Assembly: GCA_030833665.1 (NCBI GenBank)
Contig: JAURGT010000013.1
Location: 1 to 42,435 of the forward strand
Origin: Miltoncostaeales bacterium
GTDB taxonomy: Bacteria > Actinomycetota > Thermoleophilia > Miltoncostaeales > Miltoncostaeaceae
DNA: 42,435 nt
Reading direction: 5' to 3'
How positions within the stretch are numbered: position 1 is the stretch's first letter; every line of letters starts with the position of its first letter. Below, piece by piece: positions 1 to 8,341 of this stretch. The notes under the pieces are model-generated. The model was not told the DNA's origin and did not search any database. It saw only the letters and a program-made list of their open reading frames with translations. The translations under genes and the position numbers were made by a program.

Positions 1-831
1 AATTGCACCTCGACGTGCCTGGGGAGTAGCCGTCGCACGCAGGCCCCAACGACCGGGACGGCATATTCGTTCCGTCCCGAACAGTGGGGCGTATCAGGCT
101 GCACATCACGCGCGGCGAGTGCGCTCCACTGTCGCACGACCGCCTACTACAAGCTGACCAGCACCGGATCGAAGGTGCAGAAGCGGGCTAGCGGCCTCGT
201 CGGTGCCAACGCGAGGATGAGTATCAGGTCATCGGCCACGAACCTTCCGACGGTCAGCTGCAACGGCCTCCGGTACGTCGAGTGCACGAACCCCAGGACG
301 GGCCGCGCCGCGGGGTCGGTCGAGAATCGGGTGGACCGCATTTATCTTGACACCCGACTCATCACGGTGCGCATTCACAACCAGATCAATCAGCGACTCA
401 ACCTCACGGACCAGAACTTCGGGAACTGGGTCCGCGACGCGCGCGCGGAGTTCCGCTCGGATACGCGTCTGGCTAACGGGCTGTACAACAACTCATACTC
501 GGTCGCGCCGTTCTGGGGCATCGAGGGCGTGGCGCAGTGGGGGGCACTGCTTCCGATCGGAGTCGCGTCGACTGCGTCCTTCGGGTACACGTTCGTCAAC
601 ACCGACCTCAACGGCCGGACGAATACGGCCTTCACCGGCAGCGCGATCCGCCTGACGGTGAATCTCGATGCGTCCGGCAACAACCTCAGCAGCGACCCGA
701 GTTTCTGCACGTCTACGGTGAGCGGGCAGGCCGGCCGCCCCGTGTGCCGAGGCACTGCCGCCGACGGCTCCGTGGCGGTCCGTCCGGCCGGCAACGACAG
801 GGTCATCGACATCTTCATCGAAGCGAACTAG
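1..831 (+). CDS. Secreted or surface protein of unknown function, 5'-truncated by the window edge
   Basis: The frame is open from base 1 to the TAG at 829-831, so at least 276 residues are visible and the start lies upstream. No family is recognised. The visible part is rich in Asn, Ser, Thr and Gly, with scattered cysteines and alternating polar/hydrophobic stretches typical of an extracellular beta-rich protein. There is no membrane segment in the visible part. The stop is followed nine bases later by the GTG of the RHS gene, whose AGGAG overlaps this stop, so the two are probably one transcription unit and may act together. Codon use is less biased to G/C third positions than in the housekeeping genes downstream, which fits an acquired patch. 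Function unknown. The frame is supported by its length and by coupling to the next gene. Confidence 0.6.
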   Translation, partial: NCTSTCLGSSRRTQAPTTGTAYSFRPEQWGVSGCTSRAASALHCRTTAYYKLTSTGSKVQKRASGLVGANARMSIRSSATNLPTVSCNGLRYVECTNPRTGRAAGSVENRVDRIYLDTRLITVRIHNQINQRLNLTDQNFGNWVRDARAEFRSDTRLANGLYNNSYSVAPFWGIEGVAQWGALLPIGVASTASFGYTFVNTDLNGRTNTAFTGSAIRLTVNLDASGNNLSSDPSFCTSTVSGQAGRPVCRGTAADGSVAVRPAGNDRVIDIFIEAN

Positions 832-840
832 GAGCCACCG

Positions 841-3800
841 GTGATCCCCCGCCGGGCAGGTTGGTCCCCCCGCATCGTCACCCGGCCTGTCGCGCTCGGG
901 CTCGCCTCGCTGATGCTGGTGGCCCAGCCGGTCGTGATCATCGGGGTGTCGGGCGGCACCGGTTCCGCCGCTGCCGCCCCGGCGGGCCAGTGGGATGCCC
1001 AGGCGCTGCCGGCGCTCGCAGGCTCGGATGGGTCCGGCCCCCTCCTGCGCGAGCTCGACGGGGTCACCCTGGACATGACGGCCAACGCGGTCGCGACCAC
1101 GACCACCCCCACGCTGCTCGCCCGCCTCACGGGTTCCGCCAACGGGCGCAGGGTGCAGTTCCGCATCCTCGATGCCACCGGCACCCGTGTGCTCAGCCAG
1201 TCGGGACAGATCACCATCGCGCAGGCGCAGGCGCAGTGGCGGGTGCCGCGCGCGGTTCTGGTGGCCGGGCGCGCGTACCGCATGGAGCTGGTCGACGCGG
1301 CGAACGTCCGCACCGCGGTGATCGCCCCGCGCCCGCTCACCGTCGACATCCAGCGCGCTGATGAGCAGCAGCTGCACGGGTTCGCCGGGGTGAACGTGGC
1401 GAAGGTCACCGGCGCGCCGGTGCTCATGTTCTCCTCGCCCGGGGTGACGACCCTCTCCGGTACCGCGGGCTTCCAGCTGAACTGGCGCCCGGGCAACGCG
1501 AAGATGGCGGGGCTCCCCGGCGGCTGGAGGATCAACCCCTCGGGCCCCACATCGCGCTGGACCACCCTGACGCTCACCGGCGCCAACACCGCCACGGTGG
1601 CGCGCGCGGACGGCTTTGCGGTCACCTACACCCGTTCCGGCGCCCGGGGGGCGTTCGTGCCGATGACCGGGCCCCACCATGACTTCCCCGGCGGGGGATA
1701 TGCCGATCTGTTCCAGAACGATGACGGCAGCTTCACCATCATCGACGTCAACCAGATGGTGAGCACCTACCCGGCGCCCCCGGCCGGCGCCTACCCGGTA
1801 TCCGTGCACCCCAATCGATCGTGGACCGAGGGAAGCCCGAGCGTGCAGCAGTCGTGGACCGGCGATCGGCTGAGCCTGCTCACCGACTCGGTGAGCGGGC
1901 GCAGGATCCGCCTCTTCTACGGCGGCTCGCCACAGTGCGCGGCGCCTGCGCCGGGCTTCATCGCCGCGCCGAAGGGAATGCTGTGCGCGGCCACCGACTG
2001 GGCGGGCCAGTGGACGCGGATCTCCTACGTCAGCACGCCCGCGGGGCCGCAGGTCGGGCGCATCACCATCCAGGCCCAGGCAGGAACAGGGGCGGAGGTG
2101 ACCGACATCGGGTGGGATGCCTCGGGCCGCCCGGCCGCGCTTCGCCAGCCGCTCGCGGCGGCTGCGGTGGCGAGCGGGGTGGTCGGCGGTCTCGGCCCCC
2201 AGGATGAGCGCGCCACCACGCAGATCGCATACGACCAGTTCGGGCGCGTTGCGAAGATCACCCCGCCCGCCTCGCTGGTGGGCGGCCAGGAGCAGACCGA
2301 CGCCCAGCAGGCGCGTCCGGCCCAGAGATTCGCCTACGGGCTCCCGGTGCAGGGCACCCAGACGCTCACCATCACCCAGGAGGGCTTCGGCGGCCCATTC
2401 GTCGAGCAGTCGGTGGCGAACCTGGCGACGATGGACCAGACGATGGTGGTCGGACCCGATGGGTGCCGGATGCGCACCACCTTCGATGCTGATGACAACG
2501 CCACCATGACCGAGAACACCTGCGACGGCACGCGCTCCCAGACACGCTATGACGCCTCGGGCCTGCCGGTTGCGTCGGTCGGGCCCACCCGCCGCGCCCT
2601 CACCGATCGCCAGGCGCCGAAGATGCAGACGGCGTATGACACCACCAAGACCGGGCGCACCTCACGGCGCGCGGGCGATCCCGCGCGCGGCCTGATGATG
2701 GTCAGCTTCGACAACGATCGCTTCGCCGGATCGCCTGCCGTGCGCACGATCGGCCCGAGCGTGGCCGGTCGCACCCCCGACAGGATGGCGCTGAACTTCC
2801 CCGCCAACCCATCGGGCGCAGACGGGCCCTGGAGCGCGCGCATCTCCGGTGAGTACCTGGCCCCGCAGAAGGGCGAACACCGCTTCCTCTCGCGCAGCAG
2901 GGGCGTCCGCCTGTTCGTCGAGGGCCGCGAGTGCGCGCCGCGTGAGTGCACCGTCCCCCTGGCGAAGGGCCAGCGCGCTCACATCCAGGCCTCGGTCGAG
3001 TCGCCTGGTGGTGGTGCGGAGGTGACGCTGGAGGTGGCGTCTCCGGGACGTGCGCTCCAGGTGATCCCCGCCTCGGCCACCCGCCCGGCGCTGCAGCAGC
3101 CGACCGAGCAGTGGATCGAGGATGAGACCGCCCTCGGCGGGGCTGCCCAGTCGCTCAAGGAATCGCTCGAGTACGACAACGAGGCCGGAGGCAACCTCAT
3201 CCGCGAGACCTCCTCCCAGGGCACGACGGTCAGCTACCAGTGGGACACCTACGATCCGGCCCGCGGGAAGTTCGGCCAGCGCACCGGGTGGGTCAATCCC
3301 CGTGGCACGCTCACGCGCGAGGCCTACTTCGGCCCCACCCAGAAGGCCACCACCTGCGCGTCGAAGGTCGTGCAGGGCGGCCTGCTGCGCTCGACCACCC
3401 CGACGGGCGCACCGGCGGATGAGCAGGTGTATGACGCGGCGGGCCGGACCGCGAAGGCAACCGGAGCGGGAACGCAGATGTGCGTGGCGCGCGATGCGGC
3501 CGGGCAGGCGACCTCCGGCGCGGTCAGCAGCCCCGGCACATCCTCCTATGCGATCTCGAACGATCCGATGAGGGGTGGCAACCCGCTCATCGCCGCCGGC
3601 ACCACCACCGCACAGGGGGTGACCACCAGCGCGCTGACGGAGATCTCCATCACCGGCGCCGCGCACCGGATCACCGATACCCATGGCACGGTGAGCACCT
3701 ACGCCTACGACCCGGCCACCGGCAGCCCGACGCAGGTCACTGAGCGCACCGCCACGGGGCAGGAGCGCATCCGCACCTACCAGTACGACGCGCTCGGGCG

Positions 3801-5586
3801 CCTGACGCAGATGGCCGTCAACGGGGTGGTGCTCCAGACGGTCACCTACCGCAACGACGGCTTCCCCCTGCGCGTGGACTACGCCAACGGCACCTTCGCG
3901 ACGCTTGAGCTCGACCAGAACAACAACCTGACCGCCCGCACCTACGCGGGGTTCGCCGGAGGGGTGAGCGTCGGCGAGCAGAGCGTCTTCTCGCGCGGCG
4001 GTTCGGTTCTGGGGCGCACCCTGAGCGGCCCGGATGGAACCGCGGAGTTCTCCTACGCCTACAACAAGGACCATCGCCTGACGCTCTCGAGCGTCAGCGG
4101 CACCATGCCGCTGGCCGTGCGCTCGAGCAGGGTGGCCTTCACCGGCCCCTCCGGTGCCAATGGCAACCGCCAGCAGCAGACGCGCGTGGCCACCGACGGC
4201 ACCACCTCGACGTGGACGTTCTCCTACGACGGGACCGACCGGCTGATCTCATCGACCAAGCCGGGGGTCAACCCGCTCGACTACGACGCGACCGGCCGCG
4301 CGGTGCGCGTGGGCGCGACCGCGCTGGCCTATGACGCCGGGGGCAACCTGACCTCGCTCACCAGCCCGGAGGGCCAGATGGCCTTCCTCGGCAACGGCGA
4401 CATCCAGTACCGCCCGAGCGGCGGGGCGCCCGTGACCCTGCGCCAGTCGGGGGACCTGCTGCTCGACCAGGACGGCATGATCGAGGGGCAGGTGATCGCC
4501 CTCACGCAGGGGGTGAGCGTCGCACTCGATGCCTCCGGCCAGCCGGTCGCCTGGAACTACAGCGACCTCCAGGGCTCGACCGCCTGGAGCACCACCGGCA
4601 ACGCCGCGCCTTCCGGCACGACCGTCTACGACCCGTGGGGCGAGCAGATCTCGACCCGCGCCCCGGTCGCCCCGGCAACCGCGCGTGATCTTGCGATGTC
4701 GATGCAGGGCTGGGCGGGCACCGGGCGCATGCCGATCGGCGACGACCTGTACACGATGGGCGCACGCGCCTACGCGCCACGCTCCGGGCGCTTCGTGCAG
4801 CCCGACCCCGTGGTGGGCGGATCGCTCAACCGCTACGAGTTCGCCGCCGGTGACCCGCTCAACAACCGTGACGCCTCCGGGCAGCTCACTACTGGTCGGT
4901 GGGCGGCGATCGGCATATCGATCGGCATCGCCGCGGTTGCCGCGCTCACCGTCAAGTTCGGGGGGGTGGCGCTTCTCACCGTCAAGAAGGGCGCCATCGT
5001 GGGCGGGGTGACCGGGGCCACGAGCGGAGCGGTGTCGAGCACCGTGCAGCAGGGCATCGACAACGGGTGGGACGCCATCGACTGGAAGGAATCCGTGCAG
5101 GCGGCGGTGATCGGCGGCTCGGTCGGCGCCGCGGTGGGCGGCCTGAGCACGAAGGTTGCACTGAGCAAGCAGTCGGCGGCGCAGGCGGCGTGGAACGACC
5201 AGATGGCAAAGGCGCAGACCAAAGCAGACCAGTGGCTGCAACGGATAGCCGAAGGAACAGGCCGGTGGGACCACCTGCGCGAACAAGGACTGCAAAAACT
5301 GGGACGCACCATCAAGGCGGCTGGTGGCACTTTCGCCCTGGAGGCAAATTTGGATAATTCGTACCAAGCCATCATCACGGCGCCCACCGCACCCTTTCCC
5401 ACCGGCCTGGCCTCCGCCGGGTTCTTCGTCGCAGGATCCGGCACCCCGGTCACGCCCTTCGTGGGCAACCTGATGTTCCCCTCAGGACCCCCCGCGCCCG
5501 ACCCGGGGTCGGGTACGCCCGAGGACGGGACCTATGACGCCGGCTCCGCCGGTGGTGCGGCGCTGCGCTCGGTGGTCGGCGGTTGA
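841..5586 (+). CDS. Secreted RHS/YD-repeat protein with PA14-like insert and variable C-terminal tip
   Basis: 1581 residues from a GTG start with AGGAG about six bases upstream. Residues 1-45 look like a signal peptide (RR-rich n-region, hydrophobic core, Ala-rich cleavage zone). YD-type repeats (for example YDQFGR near 465 and YQYDALGR near 980) lie on both sides of a PA14-like beta-sandwich at about 640-740, possibly carbohydrate-binding. The RHS core is at about 1230-1348, with YDPWGE, a GARAY...RSGRF segment and a closing DASG where families usually have DPxG. Residues 1349-1581 carry a Gly/Ala-rich hydrophobic linker, then an alpha-helical and Pro-rich tip matching no toxin family I know. 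In RHS proteins the beta-cage encloses the C-terminal effector. No immunity gene is recognisable downstream. Base use shifts towards A/T near 5215-5380, as expected of a swapped tip module. RHS assignment is firm; toxin activity is inference. Confidence 0.88.
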   Translation: MIPRRAGWSPRIVTRPVALGLASLMLVAQPVVIIGVSGGTGSAAAAPAGQWDAQALPALAGSDGSGPLLRELDGVTLDMTANAVATTTTPTLLARLTGSANGRRVQFRILDATGTRVLSQSGQITIAQAQAQWRVPRAVLVAGRAYRMELVDAANVRTAVIAPRPLTVDIQRADEQQLHGFAGVNVAKVTGAPVLMFSSPGVTTLSGTAGFQLNWRPGNAKMAGLPGGWRINPSGPTSRWTTLTLTGANTATVARADGFAVTYTRSGARGAFVPMTGPHHDFPGGGYADLFQNDDGSFTIIDVNQMVSTYPAPPAGAYPVSVHPNRSWTEGSPSVQQSWTGDRLSLLTDSVSGRRIRLFYGGSPQCAAPAPGFIAAPKGMLCAATDWAGQWTRISYVSTPAGPQVGRITIQAQAGTGAEVTDIGWDASGRPAALRQPLAAAAVASGVVGGLGPQDERATTQIAYDQFGRVAKITPPASLVGGQEQTDAQQARPAQRFAYGLPVQGTQTLTITQEGFGGPFVEQSVANLATMDQTMVVGPDGCRMRTTFDADDNATMTENTCDGTRSQTRYDASGLPVASVGPTRRALTDRQAPKMQTAYDTTKTGRTSRRAGDPARGLMMVSFDNDRFAGSPAVRTIGPSVAGRTPDRMALNFPANPSGADGPWSARISGEYLAPQKGEHRFLSRSRGVRLFVEGRECAPRECTVPLAKGQRAHIQASVESPGGGAEVTLEVASPGRALQVIPASATRPALQQPTEQWIEDETALGGAAQSLKESLEYDNEAGGNLIRETSSQGTTVSYQWDTYDPARGKFGQRTGWVNPRGTLTREAYFGPTQKATTCASKVVQGGLLRSTTPTGAPADEQVYDAAGRTAKATGAGTQMCVARDAAGQATSGAVSSPGTSSYAISNDPMRGGNPLIAAGTTTAQGVTTSALTEISITGAAHRITDTHGTVSTYAYDPATGSPTQVTERTATGQERIRTYQYDALGRLTQMAVNGVVLQTVTYRNDGFPLRVDYANGTFATLELDQNNNLTARTYAGFAGGVSVGEQSVFSRGGSVLGRTLSGPDGTAEFSYAYNKDHRLTLSSVSGTMPLAVRSSRVAFTGPSGANGNRQQQTRVATDGTTSTWTFSYDGTDRLISSTKPGVNPLDYDATGRAVRVGATALAYDAGGNLTSLTSPEGQMAFLGNGDIQYRPSGGAPVTLRQSGDLLLDQDGMIEGQVIALTQGVSVALDASGQPVAWNYSDLQGSTAWSTTGNAAPSGTTVYDPWGEQISTRAPVAPATARDLAMSMQGWAGTGRMPIGDDLYTMGARAYAPRSGRFVQPDPVVGGSLNRYEFAAGDPLNNRDASGQLTTGRWAAIGISIGIAAVAALTVKFGGVALLTVKKGAIVGGVTGATSGAVSSTVQQGIDNGWDAIDWKESVQAAVIGGSVGAAVGGLSTKVALSKQSAAQAAWNDQMAKAQTKADQWLQRIAEGTGRWDHLREQGLQKLGRTIKAAGGTFALEANLDNSYQAIITAPTAPFPTGLASAGFFVAGSGTPVTPFVGNLMFPSGPPAPDPGSGTPEDGTYDAGSAGGAALRSVVGG

Positions 5587-5630
5587 CCGAGGGCGCTCAT
5601 GGTTCACCGGTGATGCCGGTGCCCCCTCGG
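5587..5630 (+). terminator. Nested hairpin directly after the RHS stop
   Basis: Outer arms CCGAGGG (5587-5593) and CCCTCGG (5624-5630) enclose an inner perfect stem CACCGG/CCGGTG (5605-5610 and 5616-5621) with loop TGATG. It starts at the base after the stop codon. There is no T-run, so this is a candidate rather than a classical terminator. Confidence 0.5.
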
Positions 5631-5681
5631 GATTGAGGCGGCGTGGCCACGGTGGCAGCAGCGCCGGGCACGACAGGGCGT

Positions 5682-5687
5682 TAACCT
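5682..5687 (+). promoter_or_regulatory. Putative -10 TAACCT, leaderless start for the membrane protein at 5694
   Basis: TAACCT ends six bases before the ATG at 5694, so transcription would begin at or very near the start codon. No Shine-Dalgarno sequence is present. Confidence 0.45.
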
Positions 5688-5693
5688 CACCCC

Positions 5694-6050
5694 ATGCCGG
5701 TCGCCCTTCGGAACACGCTGATCATCCTCGGCATCGCGGTTCTCGTCGTGTGGTGGGAGCGTGCTTTCAGCGTGCTGCTCGGCACGATGTCGCAGGTGAT
5801 CTCGGTGCTGTTCGTCGTGGCGATCCTCGCGGCGGGCGTCGCGTACTTCCGCCGGAACCCGCTCGCCTGGCTCGTGATGAAGCCCTGGCAGCGGTTCGTG
5901 GTCGTCGTGGCAGCTCTGGGTATCGCCTTCCTGCTGATCGCGGGCTACCCGCTGCTGGCGGATCGCATCACGCCGTTCGGGTACATCGCGCTGATCGCGG
6001 CCCTGGGGCTGCTCATCTGGTGGGTGATCCGGGACAGCAGGCGGCTGTAG
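5694..6050 (+). CDS. Small integral membrane protein, about four transmembrane helices
   Basis: 118 residues with four hydrophobic segments at about 5-20, 31-49, 66-84 and 91-110, separated by short basic turns (YFRRN, WQR) and ending in a basic tail. No family is recognised. The ATG is chosen because a TAACCT hexamer ends six bases upstream and the first helix starts soon after. It stands alone between the RHS terminator and the TadE-like genes. Because it follows an RHS protein one could suspect an immunity protein. However, it has its own promoter-like element, lies beyond a hairpin and has the codon bias of the host genes, so a resident membrane protein is equally likely. Confidence 0.7.
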   Translation: MPVALRNTLIILGIAVLVVWWERAFSVLLGTMSQVISVLFVVAILAAGVAYFRRNPLAWLVMKPWQRFVVVVAALGIAFLLIAGYPLLADRITPFGYIALIAALGLLIWWVIRDSRRL

Positions 6051-6131
6051 CCGCGGAGACAGGGGTGCAGGCGGCACGTATGCGCGGCTGATCCGGCACG
6101 CCTCGCGTGCCTCGTGCGCGTGACGCCCTCG

Positions 6132-6137
6132 TACGGT
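6132..6137 (+). promoter_or_regulatory. Putative -10 TACGGT for the TadE-like operon
   Basis: TACGGT ends seven bases before the ATG at 6145. It overlaps the alternative GTG at 6136, which argues for 6145 as the true start. Confidence 0.4.
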
Positions 6138-6144
6138 GCGCTGC

Positions 6145-6573
6145 ATGCGAGGCGTGGCGTTGGTTCGGTCGTGGGTGCGGCACGCATGGGGGCGGTTGCC
6201 ACACGAAGCCGTGGGCCCGCGTGCGGGGCAGGCCGCGGTGGAACTGGTGGCCGTGGTGCCGCTCATCGCGCTGGCGGCGCTCGCGGTGGTGCAGGTGGGC
6301 ATGGCGGCGCACGCGTGGGGTGCGGCGCGTGAGGCCGCGCGGGCCGGTGCGCGTGCGGAGGCCGTGGACGCCCCTGCACGGCAGGCGGCACGGCGCGCGC
6401 TTGGCGAGGACCTCGCAAGGGGCTCGGCGGTGGCCCGCCGGGATGACCCCGATGGCACGTCGCACGTGGTGGTGCGCGTGCGGGTGCCGATGCTGCTTCC
6501 CTGGACCAGTGAGCCGGTCGTGTCGGCGGAGGCCGAGGTGCACCGGGGCGCTGTCGGAGTCGTGCCGCGATGA
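6145..6573 (+). CDS. TadE-like pseudopilin-type membrane protein
   Basis: 142 residues from the ATG at 6145; an in-frame GTG at 6136 would add three. After a basic N-terminus comes the TadE-type segment GQAAVELVAVVPLI followed by a hydrophobic helix (about 32-60) and an Ala/Arg-rich extracellular part with a short beta region. TadE-like proteins are inserted by their single N-terminal helix and act as minor pilins in Flp/Tad pili or related secretion systems. The stop overlaps the next ATG by four bases (ATGA at 6570-6573), so it is the first gene of a three-gene operon. No tadA, tadB or tadC ATPase or platform gene is visible nearby. The family call is good, the exact role unknown. Confidence 0.8.
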   Translation: MRGVALVRSWVRHAWGRLPHEAVGPRAGQAAVELVAVVPLIALAALAVVQVGMAAHAWGAAREAARAGARAEAVDAPARQAARRALGEDLARGSAVARRDDPDGTSHVVVRVRVPMLLPWTSEPVVSAEAEVHRGAVGVVPR

Positions 6574-6866
6574 GTGCGTGGCGGCCTGCCGCCTCGTGTA
6601 TGCGCGGTGGCCGCGGTCAGGCAGCACTCGAGGTGGTGGCGCTGCTGCCGCTGCTGGTGGGGCTGGCGCTGCTCGCCGTGCAGGTAGCGGCCGTGCTCGG
6701 AGCGGTATCCGAGGCCCAGGACAGCGCGCGTTCGCGGGCGCTGAAGGCGACTGGACCTCCGGGCGAGGTGGTGACGGTGCACGGATCGGCGCGCCCTCCG
6801 GCGCTCGCTGCGCTGGGACCGCGTGGTGACGCGGTGCGCGTGCGGGTGGCCGTGCGCCTGCCGTGA
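6570..6866 (+). CDS. Second, short TadE-like protein
   Basis: 98 residues. The N-terminus carries the same signature (GGRGQAALEVVALLPLLVG) with one hydrophobic helix at about 15-45, then a small Pro/Ala/Val-rich domain rich in Arg. It is shorter than usual TadE proteins (about 120-150). Its stop overlaps the next gene's GTG by four bases (GTGA at 6863-6866), so translation is likely coupled. It resembles the small pseudopilins found beside TadE/TadG-like genes in actinobacteria. Probably partners the neighbouring TadE-like and TadG-like proteins in one envelope assembly. Confidence 0.75.
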   Translation: MSAWRPAASCMRGGRGQAALEVVALLPLLVGLALLAVQVAAVLGAVSEAQDSARSRALKATGPPGEVVTVHGSARPPALAALGPRGDAVRVRVAVRLP

Positions 6867-8152
6867 GCAGCGAACAGGCGCAGCGGGGGCAGGCGATGCC
6901 GCTGGCGCTGGCCCTGAGTGCCCTGGCGGTGGCTGCCGTGCTGGGCCTCGCCTCATTGGGTGCCCTGCGGGTGGCGTCGGGTGGTGCACGCCTTGCGGCT
7001 GATCTGGCGGCCCTGTCGGCAGGGCGCGCCCTTCTCGATGCCGTTCCGTCGGCGCTGCTCGACCCATGGGACATCCGATCCCGGCTGCGCGACGCCGCGC
7101 GTCGTGCGGCGGTGGCGAGTGCCGAGGGCTCCGGGGCACGCGTGGATGGCGTGCGATTGGTGGGGGAGGGCCGCATGCCACTGCATGTGGAGGTGCGCGT
7201 GCGGCGCCCCGGGCCGCTCGGCACGCAGGTCACCGCCACGGCGCGCGCCGGGGTGCTCACCGCGGCCGTGCTGCCCATCGACGGACCTGTGGGGTGGGCC
7301 ACGGGCGGGGGGTACAGCGGGCCACTCGTCTACCGGGATGGAAAGCCGATGTGCCCTGCCGTGGCCGCGGCATTCGACCAGATGGACCGGGCCATCCATG
7401 CCGCGGGGATGGATCTCGTCGTCACGAGCGCCTTCCGCTCGGACGCCGAGCAGGCGGTGCTGTTCGCGCGGCATCCGGACCCGCGCTGGGTGGCCCCGCC
7501 GGGGCGCAGCAGGCACCGAAACTCCACGGAGCTCGACCTCGTGGTGGGGGGTGGCGTGCATGGGTGGCTCGTGCGGCATGCAGCGGCGTTCGGGTTCGTG
7601 CAGCGCTACTCGTGGGAGGAGTGGCACTGGGGCTACCTGCCCGGGTGCGGCGGCGGCCAGCCCGGCGCAACCGTGCCGGCCGGCGCGTCCGTCGCCGGGC
7701 TGCAGCAGTGGGTGCCCGCGCGCTACCGGGCCCTCGTGACGCGCGCGGCCACCTCGGCCGCGATCCCCCCGGCCCTCCTGGCGGCAGTGCTGAAGGCGGA
7801 GAGCGACTTCGATGCCCGGGCGGTGAGCGCCGCCGGGGCGCAGGGCATCGCGCAGTTCATGCCGGACACGGCCCGCGGCATGGGCGTCGGCGACCCCTTC
7901 GATCCGGCGCAGGCGATCCCGGGTGCTGCCCGGTTGATCGCCAGCGGCATCCGGGAGTTCGGCTCGGTGCCCCTGGCCCTGGCCGCATACAACGCGGGCG
8001 CGGGGGCCGTGCGACGCTTCGGCGGAATTCCGCCGTACGCTGAGACCCAGGGCTACGTCGCGCGGGTGCTCGCCCTCGCCGGCGGCGGGTCAGCCCTCGC
8101 GGCCGGTGGGGTGCAGGTAGTGCTGCTGCGCGCGGGCGACCTGCTCGCGTGA
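6863..8152 (+). CDS. TadG-like N-terminus fused to M15 (VanY-type) peptidase and lytic transglycosylase domains
   Basis: 429 residues, GTG start. Residues 8-60 are a TadG/secretion-neighbourhood TadE-like segment (RGQAMPLALAL, hydrophobic helix, AADLAALSAGRAL). Residues about 155-260 form an M15/VanY D,D-carboxypeptidase-like domain with the zinc and catalytic pattern intact: H218, D225 and E252/H255 (EEWHWGY). Residues about 285-405 form an SLT lytic transglycosylase domain with ES (E313), GAQGIAQFMP and the AYNAGAGAV motif. The protein could thus cut both peptide stems and glycan strands at the outer membrane face, anchored by its pilin-like helix. Overlap with the upstream TadE-like gene suggests that it opens the wall for that assembly. 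The three-part architecture is unusual. Domain calls are firm, the role is inferred. Confidence 0.88.
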   Translation: MSSEQAQRGQAMPLALALSALAVAAVLGLASLGALRVASGGARLAADLAALSAGRALLDAVPSALLDPWDIRSRLRDAARRAAVASAEGSGARVDGVRLVGEGRMPLHVEVRVRRPGPLGTQVTATARAGVLTAAVLPIDGPVGWATGGGYSGPLVYRDGKPMCPAVAAAFDQMDRAIHAAGMDLVVTSAFRSDAEQAVLFARHPDPRWVAPPGRSRHRNSTELDLVVGGGVHGWLVRHAAAFGFVQRYSWEEWHWGYLPGCGGGQPGATVPAGASVAGLQQWVPARYRALVTRAATSAAIPPALLAAVLKAESDFDARAVSAAGAQGIAQFMPDTARGMGVGDPFDPAQAIPGAARLIASGIREFGSVPLALAAYNAGAGAVRRFGGIPPYAETQGYVARVLALAGGGSALAAGGVQVVLLRAGDLLA

Positions 8153-8328
8153 TCGGCGCACGGCTCCGCCTGCCCGCGGTGGTGTCGCGCAGCGGCCGAC
8201 GTCCATGCAGGGTCGTTCGCCCGCGTGGTGCGATGTGCCCGACGATTCCCGGTGCCCCGCGCAGATCCGCACCTGCCGCGGGGTGATCGAGGTGCCCGAC
8301 ACGGTGGGATGCCCCGGCCCGCGGGTCA

Positions 8329-8334
8329 TATACT
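8329..8334 (+). promoter_or_regulatory. Putative -10 TATACT for uvrC, leaderless
   Basis: TATACT, the best -10 in the window, ends seven bases before the uvrC ATG at 8342. The 189-base gap upstream (8153-8341) shows no other gene. Confidence 0.55.
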
Positions 8335-8341
8335 CGGCCAC

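Noticed and set aside
8225-8341. An upstream extension of uvrC from an in-frame start at 8225
   Set aside because: The added residues do not resemble UvrC, and TATACT sits just before ATG 8342.
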